Program-made: the position numbers and the translations under genes
The notes under the pieces: model-generated
What the model saw: the letters and a program-made list of their open reading frames with translations, nothing else
The model's database searches: none
What the model was told of the DNA's origin: nothing
Shown: piece by piece, positions 12,246 through 22,200 of the stretch
Layout of the letters: each line of letters starts with the position of its first letter
Numbering within the stretch: position 1 is the first letter of the stretch
Source of the DNA: Symsagittifera roscoffensis
Taxonomy: Eukaryota; Xenacoelomorpha; Acoela; Convolutidae
DNA: 60,000 nt
Assembly: GCF_963678635.1 (NCBI RefSeq)
Contig: NC_087062.1
Span: forward strand, 54,138,473-54,198,472
Direction: 5' to 3'

Positions 12246-12844
12246 TGAGATCCTATGCCATTGAACTCACTCACGCACAGACCCGCAACAAACATCATCT
12301 TAGAAAATGAACACTAACATCAAAATATCGACATTGAACTGCATAGCACGCTTTTTCGAACTCTAGTCATTACACATCTTGCTTCGATTTAATGTTGTTT
12401 GCCTCCAAATATGTGTAGGATTTTTTTTAACAGAAGCTTCTCCTAAGTCCATTTTTAATTGACCTTTTTTCAAATATATTTTTATAATAAAAATTTTAAT
12501 ATCATTTTTATAGGGGACCTGGTCAATTTTTAGAACCTTCCTATCATAGTTGCATCTAGTGGATTTAATATTTACCCATTCTCGGTAATAAAGCACCTGA
12601 GAGTAGCATCGATGATAATTTATAAATGATAACTTATGTCACAGAGCACATTATGGCAAGATTCGCTGATTAAATTTTTTTTCAGCGAAAAGGTACTGGA
12701 TTAATGTTTACTTCTTCTTGTTAAATGAAATGAAAAGACTAAGCAGCAGAGTGATTTATATTTACAAAATTAAGTGATAGAACTTTTCACAGCATGCCTT
12801 GAAAAAATGATGACTGCATTTTGATCCCAATACTAATGCAACAA
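12246..12844. other. Intergenic between satellite and RSU1-like gene
   Basis: AT-rich and without satellite homology. A 77-codon minus-strand frame (12363-12596) contains a THIWRQTTLNRSKM stretch that looks like a decayed dispersed-repeat fragment, but I cannot assign it. The sequence up to 12844 should include the 3' UTR of the RSU1-like gene; I see no unambiguous minus-strand AATAAA. Confidence 0.4.
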
Positions 12845-13684
12845 TTATTTGCGGCTAGCTTTTTTGCTTTTATCGGGTATGGGCGGCAGAGTGCGCGCCG
12901 ATGCACTGAGAACTTGAGACAACTCAGAATTGTAGTTGTCACTTCGAATATGATTTATGACATGATGCTGTCCCAGTAAAAACTGATCTTTCAAAGACCT
13001 GCACCATGGGTTCTCTTTTCCCCGCAAAATAGACTGATTCACGTCATCAAAATGCAACTCTCCGAACCCTACAGGCAAGTACTCCAATCTATTGCCCTCA
13101 ATGAAGAATTCTTTCAGCTTCTTCAGATTTGAAACAGCATTCGGGAGCTCGATAAGATCATTATTTCGGAACGACAAAGTTTCCAAATTTGACAATCTGC
13201 AAATGCTTTCAGGTATCCGCTGAAAATCGTTATCAGCGAAATACAGCGCTCTCAGCGTAGCAGTCAACATTTCGAAGTTTCTCGGCAGAGATTGCTCTCT
13301 CAGGTTATTGTATGAGAGGTCTAAGACTTCTAATGCTGGAAACGACCCGAAGCCCTTGGGAAGTGTGTCGATTCTATTGCATCCAAGATAGAGGTGTTTA
13401 AGTTTGGGCATAGTGCACAAGTTAGCAGGCAAGGCCACAATCTTATTGTTTGTGAAGTTCAGATACTCCAAATTTTCCAGGGTACAAAATGACGCCGGTA
13501 TTTCGGGAATTTTATTGTGTGCACAGTTGATTTTGGTTAAGCTGAGGCGCATGGTATGAAATTCTGGAGTATTCGGTATATCCACCATATTGTGAACATC
13601 CATGTCAATAATCATCAGCTGCTTCGATTCCCCCTTTCGTATCTTGTCCAACTGTTCTTTCATAACATTTTTGACAGACGACAT
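12845..13684 (-). CDS. rsu-1: Ras suppressor 1 (RSU1)-like leucine-rich-repeat protein
   Basis: A 279-residue single-exon frame with an ATG at 13684. It carries about seven leucine-rich repeats (residues ~45-210) of the LxxLxLxxNxIxxLP type. The run LPKGFGSFPALEVLDLSYNN and the later NPWCRSLKDQFLLGQHHV and DKSKKASRK tail are the recognisable RSU1 signatures, and the length equals the ~277-residue family norm. RSU1 is a cytoplasmic adaptor that binds PINCH in the ILK-PINCH-parvin focal-adhesion complex and restrains Ras/JNK signalling. Roughly half of the residues look conserved with the human protein. The absence of introns is unusual for an animal copy, so a retrogene or an intron-poor genome is possible. 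A PLE begins 55 bp upstream in the opposite direction, inside its promoter or 5' leader. Confidence 0.85.
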   Translation of the reverse strand: MSSVKNVMKEQLDKIRKGESKQLMIIDMDVHNMVDIPNTPEFHTMRLSLTKINCAHNKIPEIPASFCTLENLEYLNFTNNKIVALPANLCTMPKLKHLYLGCNRIDTLPKGFGSFPALEVLDLSYNNLREQSLPRNFEMLTATLRALYFADNDFQRIPESICRLSNLETLSFRNNDLIELPNAVSNLKKLKEFFIEGNRLEYLPVGFGELHFDDVNQSILRGKENPWCRSLKDQFLLGQHHVINHIRSDNYNSELSQVLSASARTLPPIPDKSKKASRK

Positions 13685-13738
13685 CTTGAACAGTACCTTA
13701 AAACGCAGATCCTAAATTAGTTTTTTTTTTAAATTAAA
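13685..13738 (-). promoter_or_regulatory. Short head-to-head spacer with possible splice acceptor
   Basis: Only 54 bp separate the RSU1-like ATG from the PLE ORF. On the minus strand a TAATTTAG|GATC site ends at 13712 and could be the acceptor of a 5'-leader intron or trans-splice site. It follows an A-rich rather than pyrimidine-rich tract, so support is weak. Confidence 0.25.
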
Positions 13739-14574
13739 ATGGGCCCTTCCGTCATGCGACGGTACATGCACAGGTTGGATAGGGCCCTACCAACGCTATT
13801 TAGATATAAACCATAACGCTATAAACGTTGAAGTCAAACTAGAAAGGGCGAGAGGCGCAGTACAGAGGGGTGTAGATAAGAAATTTTGGCCTTCGGTAAT
13901 TAAATATTTAAGTCTTACGGGACAAAGACAACCAGCAACAGTCAAAGAGACCCATCAGAGGAAGCTAATGAAACTATTAGAAAGGCAAGACCGACCTCTA
14001 GGGAAGCAAGGTGAGGGTTCGGTAAGAGCTCTTGATGATGTTGAATTACCAAATTGGGTACAACAAGTGTTGGCATTAGGGCCAAAGCATCCCGTCAGGG
14101 ATAAATTTAATGAGACACACTTTCTCGCCGACATTGACATCTTTCTATCGGATCTCAAAAATCGTAAAGTCCCCGGGGAGGCCCTTTGTGAGATCGAAGC
14201 TGTGGCAAAAGCCTATGCTAAGAGGGTGAAACAAACACCATCTGACAAAGGCGTTGAGAAGGCCCGAAAGTATCTGAAGAGTAATGGATTAGTTGCGATA
14301 CCGTATGACAAAGGCGTGGGTTTTTGTGTAATGAGAAAGGACACCTACGAGAACAAGTTGTCGGATACATTAGATTCAAATCAATTCAGCAAAAGTAAAG
14401 GAACAGGTGATGCGATTGTTTTGAAGATAGAAAGAGACACCAATAAGGAGTTGTTAGCTATGAGGAAAAAAGATGAAATAAATAAGAGTCTCTACACAAG
14501 GATGAGGTCTACTGGGGGGCAGCCCGCCAGGCTTTATGGGCTGGCGAAAGTGCATAAAGTGAATACCCCATTAA
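13739..14574 (+). pseudogene. Penelope-like element, 5' half (interrupted)
   Basis: This is the N-terminal part of a PLE reverse-transcriptase ORF. From 13968 one frame is open for about 200 codons and ends in the RT1-type block YGLAKVHKVNTP, a PLE hallmark. Upstream, an MRRYMHRLDRALP start (ATG 13754, in frame with 13739) and the later ETHQRK stretch are also PLE-like but lie in different frames, implying a one-base frameshift near 13810. The ORF is cut at 14574 by the 3' LTR of the giant retrotransposon, whose first bases supply a stop codon. The reading resumes at 38999. The element was therefore already or is now non-functional at this locus. Confidence 0.8.
14467..14574 (+). repeat. 108-bp flanking duplication, left copy
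   Basis: This stretch of PLE coding sequence ends exactly where the LTR begins (TGTAAC). It is repeated without visible differences at 38999-39106, which begins exactly where the other LTR ends (GGCACA). It is either an exceptionally long target-site duplication or a recombination footprint. Confidence 0.95.
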
Positions 14575-15462
14575 TGTAACATTCGCCCAAATATCACACA
14601 GCGACGGAGCGTAGAAAAAGTACCTATTGACGACTGGCAGGCGTCAGTTACCTTAATTCCACTCGTTTTTCACCGTCTCGACCTTGCCAGTTGATTTTCT
14701 GGTCTGTCTAGGGCAAAGTAAAAAGTTACTATTTTTAGGCCATCAGTCAAACGACTTTTGATCAGCTTTCGTTTGCATGCGAACACAACCACATAGCTGA
14801 GTCTCGGATCCTCAGACTACGTGATTGTCATTAAAAACACGGCTCGAACCACCTATTTCTATATGTTTTTGTGTGTGACAGTTTTATATTAAATCCATTG
14901 GAGATGGATTGACCTTTTCCTTTCTCTATCTACTCATGCTCTGAAATATTAAATAATAACGGTGTTTAATTCAGATCTAGGACATTACAGCAACTGTTAT
15001 GGCTAGTTTACACAGTCCCTTCACATATAACAGTCTCTGGGGGACCAAGCCTCCGCTCCCGTGATTTTCTTGAGACAACACTCTTATCTCCTATATTTCG
15101 TGTCCCGGGAGGGTTCCGTGGTATTTCTCTTCCCCCCACTGAAGCCTCCGTCTCCACAAATATCCGTCACTAAGGTCCTTATCGTGTGTTATTGCCACGA
15201 TAAGAGGCTCCGTAATTTTCTCGTCTCGGATACAACCGTTCGTCACAAAATATGGCGTCGTTCTGATTTTTCTCTATTTTATTCAAAATGGCCGTCTTTT
15301 TTCTATTTCTCAGAAATGTTCTCCTTCAAATCGAAATTTTAAAAATAAAAATTCCAGAACATTCTGACCCTCCGTCGCAACACTTTTCTGTTCGTAAGGC
15401 CTTTAGTCACTTTTTTTTCCGTCGCGGGAAGGTTATACTGTGTCATCCGGCGGAATGGCACA
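14575..15462 (-). repeat. 3' LTR of the giant element (888 bp)
   Basis: It begins TGTAACATTCGCCC and ends GGCGGAATGGCACA, and reads the same as 38111-38998 throughout. The ORF frames within it are identical between copies. No protein-coding potential is credited to it. Confidence 0.95.
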
Positions 15463-15476
15463 TACTCCCCGGACAA
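15463..15476 (-). other. Polypurine-tract-like site next to the 3' LTR
   Basis: On the element strand the sequence TTGTCCGGGGAGTA abuts the LTR start TGTGCC. A G/A-rich run directly 5' of the 3' LTR is the expected primer for plus-strand DNA synthesis. Here the purine run is short (GGGGAG). The same 13-bp core recurs five times within the coding region (see findings). Confidence 0.55.
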
Positions 15477-16208
15477 GTCTCCATCAATGTCCCTATTGAT
15501 CGCACAACACCGGGTTATCGTCAAGTAGGTATCCAGTTTTCTGTAACCAATCTTACAAATCGCATAAGAAAATGAAATTTATCTACTCCACCTCAACTCA
15601 CTACGTGTTCACAAATGGCATCGTACTACATCTCACTGCCTTTCAACATTTTCACAAAAGTTGCACCATGAGGAGTGTCCTAGATAAAATTTCCTTTCTG
15701 ACTACTTACGTCATCTCGCCATAAAACTTCTTTTCGCTTCTGATTAAAAAGTGGGACGTGGCACGGCCACGCACCCGTTAAAATTAACTTAACTTCACTC
15801 ACCAAGTATAATTAGTCATTTATGCGGTCCTTTCAATATTAAAACTAAGAAACTCTGTGGCTAGGAAAGTTATTGAGTTACCCACCCTTCTCGAGCGAGT
15901 TTACTCAAACTTACCATGTCGCCACACAGTGAATTTGTGTCTTACACAGGTTAAAAACTTCAGTCGGGAATAAATAGGTAAATATACTCACCTATGCTCC
16001 TTATATACATACATAGATAGTAGTAACTAAAATCAACAATTTCAACAATTTTAACAATTGCAACAATTTTCAAAGTTTGGTCTGACCAAACTAAATCAAA
16101 ACAAAAAGTTTCACAAGTTCAATAATCAAAACTTGGTTGATTTGTTCAAGTTTTTACACACAAAGACAATCAAGTTTTTTCTCCTTCTCTTCTCTTCCTC
16201 CGTCATCT
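15477..16208 (-). other. 3' untranslated region of the giant element
   Basis: No ORF is supported. Near the end of ORF2 there is a run of CAACAATTT variants (about 16033-16070) and a perfect 9-bp inverted repeat, AGTTTGGTC/GACCAAACT, at 16074-16092 with one central base. Confidence 0.6.
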
Positions 16209-19200
16209 TCATTCCATCATTTCTCCATCCTGATGTTCAGCGTCACTGTCTTCCAGAACTTTCTCTAACATGTCCAGAGAGTTGCGGGCCGTGCCCCAAC
16301 CCTCCTGCTCCAACAGCCTCGGTTTGCAACAAGGTAGTAAGTCCACATTCACCTTCTGCTCCCGGTTCCTGCAAAAGCTGTTGTGAAGACACAGGCTCAC
16401 GTTTCGTTCTAGGTCAGCTCTTAAGACCTCTTTCTTTTCATCTTCAGTAACACAAGGCGCTCCAGCTACTCGCTTCACCGCAGTGGTGACCGCGTTTCTA
16501 TGCGTCAGGAAAGCTCTCTTATAGGCTCCTGGTCCTATGTCTAGCTGGAAAGATTGATAGGCTTCCGTGTTCCTTGACATGTGACGCTTCGCGCGTTCAT
16601 ACATCCAAGATGTCATCACTGCACGGAACCAAGGCATCAATCTTTGCCTTGACCATATTCTTTCAATGGCTTTAGGTATTCTCAGAACCTTGCAGGTGGT
16701 TCTGAAAAGATCCAATTCACTACTCATTTTCACGTTGCTCAGCTGTTCAGGAGTCGGCACGGCCGTCTCCTGCTCATTTGTGTCCGCATAAGCCTCCAAC
16801 CATCTCACTGCTAGCATGGCGCTAACCACCACGATTGACACTGGTTGATTCTGATCGGGCAACCCCGTGGAGTACAACTCCTCCACGTCCCAAATTAGGA
16901 TCAGGTTCCCACGTTTGGGGTACCACAACGTCTGCGCTAAGCAGTGGCAAGGATATTCCCCGTGGGTTCTCACTATGTTCCTTCGGGTTCGATACCCTGA
17001 GGCTCCCAGCAACGGTTCCACTTCCATCAGGATTCTATGTAGATCGTCTTTCTCTTCTATGGTGGGGAATTCAGTGGGTAACGCTCCACTCGCTTTCTGC
17101 TTCTGGAACTCACTCACGTTGCCTTCGTTCAGTATCATGAACTCTTCACCCACAACGTCTTGCAACTCGCCTTCGGATCTCTTCGGGACTGCCCGAAAGA
17201 TCTTTGCCAACAAGTCATATGACCTCTCTGACATTCTGGCCAACCTCACGCATTTTGGCACAGAGAAAAGCTGGTCAACCAACACCTGTTGCGTCCTCGC
17301 ATCCATCACCACCATGTGCGTAGGATACTTGCTATTGCAGTATGGCGCGGAGCTTGAACCCACCATATATTTTGAACCAGTAGGTCTGTGATAGGCTTCA
17401 CTATCCCTCAGATTCATTTCATTCTCTAGGGCTTCTCGCCAGCCTCCAATCTTTTGCTCTGTCTGTAATGCTCCAGGGAATATCTCCACGCTGAGGGACG
17501 CCACTAGCTCATGGGCACGCTCCAAGCGCTCGAGCGATTCTATCGAACTCGTCATGCTACAAAATCCCAAGGCTGTGATCAGGTTTACGTCCGTCACCCC
17601 ATGGCAGTCTGCGACCAATTCCATGGCACTCTTATCTGACATGCTTAATCTTCCATACAATCGTGCCAGTTGTCGATGCTGCTCGCTCAGCGTAATCAGG
17701 CAGTGTCCCACGTTACAAACATGTCCTTCCATCCCACTGTGTTGAGCCAAGCATGTGCCTTGCTCCAACCAATCACTCGACGTACCTTCCTCGGACAGCT
17801 CCGTGGACGGGTTGCTCTTCTTCTTCATCAATCTCATGCTTAGCAGGTGATGTATCATGGCCAGATCATGTAAACTCGCATCATCATCCCTTTCCAATAT
17901 GACATCCGCGGTCATGTCCCAGATTAAGCCTGCGTTAGGATGGGGACACCAGGAAGGCTTCATGAGTTCCCACATCACCACTAGACTGGTTTTCAAGGGA
18001 CCGTCCCAAGAACCACAATCAAAACTCACTTGCCCTTTTAGCTCGGGAATCGAGGGTTCGACTACTCGTTCCTCCAAAATAATTCCCAGCTTGGGTTGTT
18101 CCACCATCAGCATTCCGATCTCCTTAATTCGTTCAACCCAGAAGTTGAGCACTGTGACTTGCTCGTAGTCGAAGTATGCTTCCCTGGCTTCTTCGTTCAC
18201 GAAGGGATTATACGCCATCCCTGGTATGCCAGACACGTATTGGAACGACTTCAGTCTCCCTAGGGTTGCAAACTCTTTTTGTCCTCTGACCGCTTCAATC
18301 AAGTCTCGACTCACTTTCAATTCTTTGTTGGAGTATCTTCTCACTTCTTCCAACTTGCGATAGCTTTCCATATCATTCGACTCCTTGTTTGGCACGGTCA
18401 ATGGCATGTCCTGATATAGCTCTAGGAGTGCCCTAAGGAAGTTCCTTTCGCAATCAACTCCCTTTTCCCGAATGATCTTTATACATTCTCCCAACACAGG
18501 AGTGGGGATGCGACCCACCACAAACCTGACAAAGCAAAGGGCATCCTTCCGTTTAGCCCATGCTATCGCTGAATCGTCTTTTGAGATCAATGTTCGTAAA
18601 GCTTCCATCAATTCTAGCTCCTGTTCTCGTGATTTCGAGTCGTTGCTGGCTTCATACTCCGCCCTTTTGATGCCCATCAAGCACCAAGCCAGTCGTACTT
18701 GCAGATCAGTTCTCACGCAAGGATGAGCCAGGTATGCTGCTACAGTCGCAGGTGCATTCATCGTCTCATCAAAGTATTTCTGGAGGGCCGCCCTCCAAGA
18801 AATCTCTAGCAACTTTTCTAATCCAATTTCGTTCGCTTCTGATGATATTACTGTCCCATATTCTTTTCGATTGAAGTTGGAGTTCTCCGTAAGCCCCTTC
18901 AAGTATTCTTGCATGGCTCGCTTCTCGTTCCAAGCCATCAGGTGCCCTCTCGCGGAGTTCCTCGCTTTCAACATTTCCACATAACCCCCTGCCGGATCTC
19001 CCATGTGGACCGATTCCGGCACAGTTATTCGACTGTACTCGACCACGTCGAGTTGTCCTTCCAGTTTCAACTTGGCCATGTTGATTCGCGAGGGCCTGTA
19101 ATCTTCAAGTCCTCCAGATCCACATTGACTGATTACTTCCATTTCTAACTTGGTGTCTGCCAGGGTTCGCGCCGTCTTCTTCGACCTTGTGGCGGTCACG

Positions 19201-22200
19201 GTCAGACCTGCCAAGAGCATAGGGGGTATCAGATTCTCTTTTTCTCCCCCTGTCAACGTTGTAGTATCTCCCTGCCCGCTCTCGCCTGAGCGACCTGCGC
19301 TCGCTAAAGAGGTCACCACTGCGTTGGCTCTTGACTTCACCACTTTCGGGTTCATGGCTCGACTTCCTGTCTTCCCTTTTAGTCGCTTCAGCCCTTTCCT
19401 GGCTCGTCTGACAGGTAATTTCTTTGCAACATGCTGATCATCGGCACTGTCTTCTGTTACTGACTCGGTCAGCACATCCGACTCCATGGAGCTCACTATT
19501 TTCTCCAGGACCTCACGCATGATGGGTTGGTTCAATCCCACCTTCATTATGGACTGCGTCCCATATCGCCTTATCACGTCCCAAGATTTCTCCATGAAGT
19601 TTACTCGACTCCAGATTGCTCCTGTCTTGCCTTCCAACTCCATTTGATATCTTTCCCATTCTTCTTCTGGTAATGTGCTGAGGAACGATATCTTCATAGA
19701 CTCTTCGATTTTCCTCCTCCTTGGCGATTCATAAAGCAGCTTCTGTGGATCCCTGCTTCGGCACTCTCTAGCCTGGCTTATTGGGTCTATCGGAGATAGA
19801 TCGGCTGACGCCTCCTTTGTAGGAGACATGAAGGACGATGGTGCCATCAACAATAGACTCCCATCGACTTCCCCATCGTCATCTTCGCTGAACCGGTACT
19901 CTAGCAAGTCCCTTTCCAACGCTCCTAGATCGGTCTCTCCCGATTTCTCCGTCTTGCTTCCGGTCCCTTCATCGTTATCGTCCTGATCCATCAATTCATC
20001 GTCGTCCGCATCAGGTTTCGGCCTAGGTCCCGAGGGTCCTTGTCGTGCGTCTGCGCCCGAATCCGGCCGAGCCGGTACGGCCATGTCTCCTGCATGATAA
20101 AACAACTCATCATCGACCAGGAACTCTACTAACTCCTCACCATGTGGGGCCAGGTCCTCTATCGTTACATATGAGCCACCTCTGCTCTCACTTGCCACCC
20201 CCAGCATCACCACCTTCGCTTCTCCTGACCACTTCAGTCTTGATAAGTCGTCCGCGGAAGAATACACTTCATTCCACGTTTCAGCCGAGACCTCTGGTCT
20301 CCTGGAGGGTAGTGCTTTGATCTTCTTCCTGCTCCAGGCATCGGGAAATGAGAAGTCGAACGTGTGCGCGGCAGCGACGTTCCAGCCGATGAAGCGCGGC
20401 TCCATCCCTCCACTCCACTTCTGCATTCTCTTCTCCGCGTCACGAGCTGCTCCGATACGAGGGGCAATGATGGGAGATGTGACTCCCAACAACATCCTCC
20501 TTATCGGTGGATATCGATGGCATTGGTCCGGCAGCGGCCTGGACCCAGGAAGCCATGTTTGTTGATTCTCTTTTGCATGGGCATAGGCTCCCGGCAATTG
20601 AGGTACTACCACAGCCTCTCCTGTATCTTTCACCACTGGTCTCAGATTCCAGAGTTTTGGGTTGAACTGGATGTGGGACAGATCCTCACGACCCATTCGG
20701 CATTTGAAGTGGTTGTTGAAATCCATCAACACCCAACCTGGCTCTGCTATTCTTCCGAACAGCCTATCATCGCTAGCCAGCTTTCTCAGTTCACTCTGCT
20801 CTACCCAATTCAGCACTGAACAATCCACTACTGAGACCAGGTTGACGTACAACACTGAATTCCTGTACGCTTTAACTTGTACATCCGGGAACGCAAAGGA
20901 CATCACCGGTCCATAAACCACTGTGACGAATTCCCTTAGTCCGTGGACCAGAGCCAACGGATCAATCCGCATCATAACAGCTAAGTCTGTTAATAAGGGC
21001 ATGCCACAATACTGTTTGCACTCGCTTGCGTTCGTCGCCACTTTGTCCTCTCCTGTTACGCTTCTGTTCTGTTGCAGGAGGTATTGAAGTAGGAGAGTCC
21101 TCCAGTCTTTCATCTTCCTGAGCGAGGCGGTTTCCAACTGTGCATTGAACTCACGACTGGGTCCCTGCAGTTGTTCAGGGTAACGCAATAGCACAAGCAA
21201 GTCTCCCAGCCGACCATAGGTCATGGCAATCAGGGTCAGGAGTCCATCCAACCTCAAATCGGCCAACGCTTGGGTAAAGAGGTTTGCCGGTCCTTTCACA
21301 AAGTTTTCATGACCAAATGTCACGTATAAGGCTAACACCAGGCCAATCGACAACTTCCTGATGTCTTTGACAAAACTTGCGATCAGGTTCCTAGATGCCC
21401 TCGGGTAGCACGTCGATAGGAAAGATGGCGTCCATCCCACTCCCATTCCGCCCAAGATAGCATCCGATCGTTCGTACTGTGCTTTCGTGGCCAGCACGTC
21501 CGCTTGGAACTTGTCCAGCGACATCGTATTCACGTCTTGCATCAGCTTCAACATCTTGCCTCCAGCCAACTCCCGGGCATCAAGTAGACTCTTCAAATAC
21601 GCGTGTATCTCTTTAATTATTGCCGGCGCATGCTCAAACGCGTCTTCACCCAAGGTGCACAGCCTCGGTGACAGATACAACCATATGTTGTTGTGTGGCT
21701 TCGTACGCAAAGCCATTGCCATGAGGTCCTCTTCTGCTGACGTCATGTTCTTCCTGATCATCCTTCCCTGCTCGTTCTCTTTATGATCCATCTGCCTGAA
21801 CCAGAGATCATCAGCCACCTGTTGTACTAACAGATGATCGTCACCTACCCCTGGTCTTAGCTTCAATAATCTTGCGAAGTTGGACAGCTCCAACCCCAGA
21901 ACTTCGTCTAGCACCAACCGAGTTGTGCTACAATCTCTGAGTCCCTGTATGGCATTCGAGATGTCAGACCAAACAGCGGGGAGCTCAGATCGGTGCGGAT
22001 AATAATTGTCCGGGTCCACCACTCTGTTTGGGGCAGGAATTATCACGTTATATATCCCCTCCGCTATCGTCGTGACCATCGTGTACACAAATTGAAGGGG
22101 TTCAGGCAACGCAGCGTAGCCTGGTGACAATACAAAGATCACCTTCACCACATTCATGGTGAACCGTTGTCTTGCTGCTGCCTCTACCTCGGCCATCGCC

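Noticed and set aside
14575-15575. 93- to 95-codon ORFs in and just after the LTR
   Set aside because: They are low-complexity frames repeated only because the LTR is repeated.
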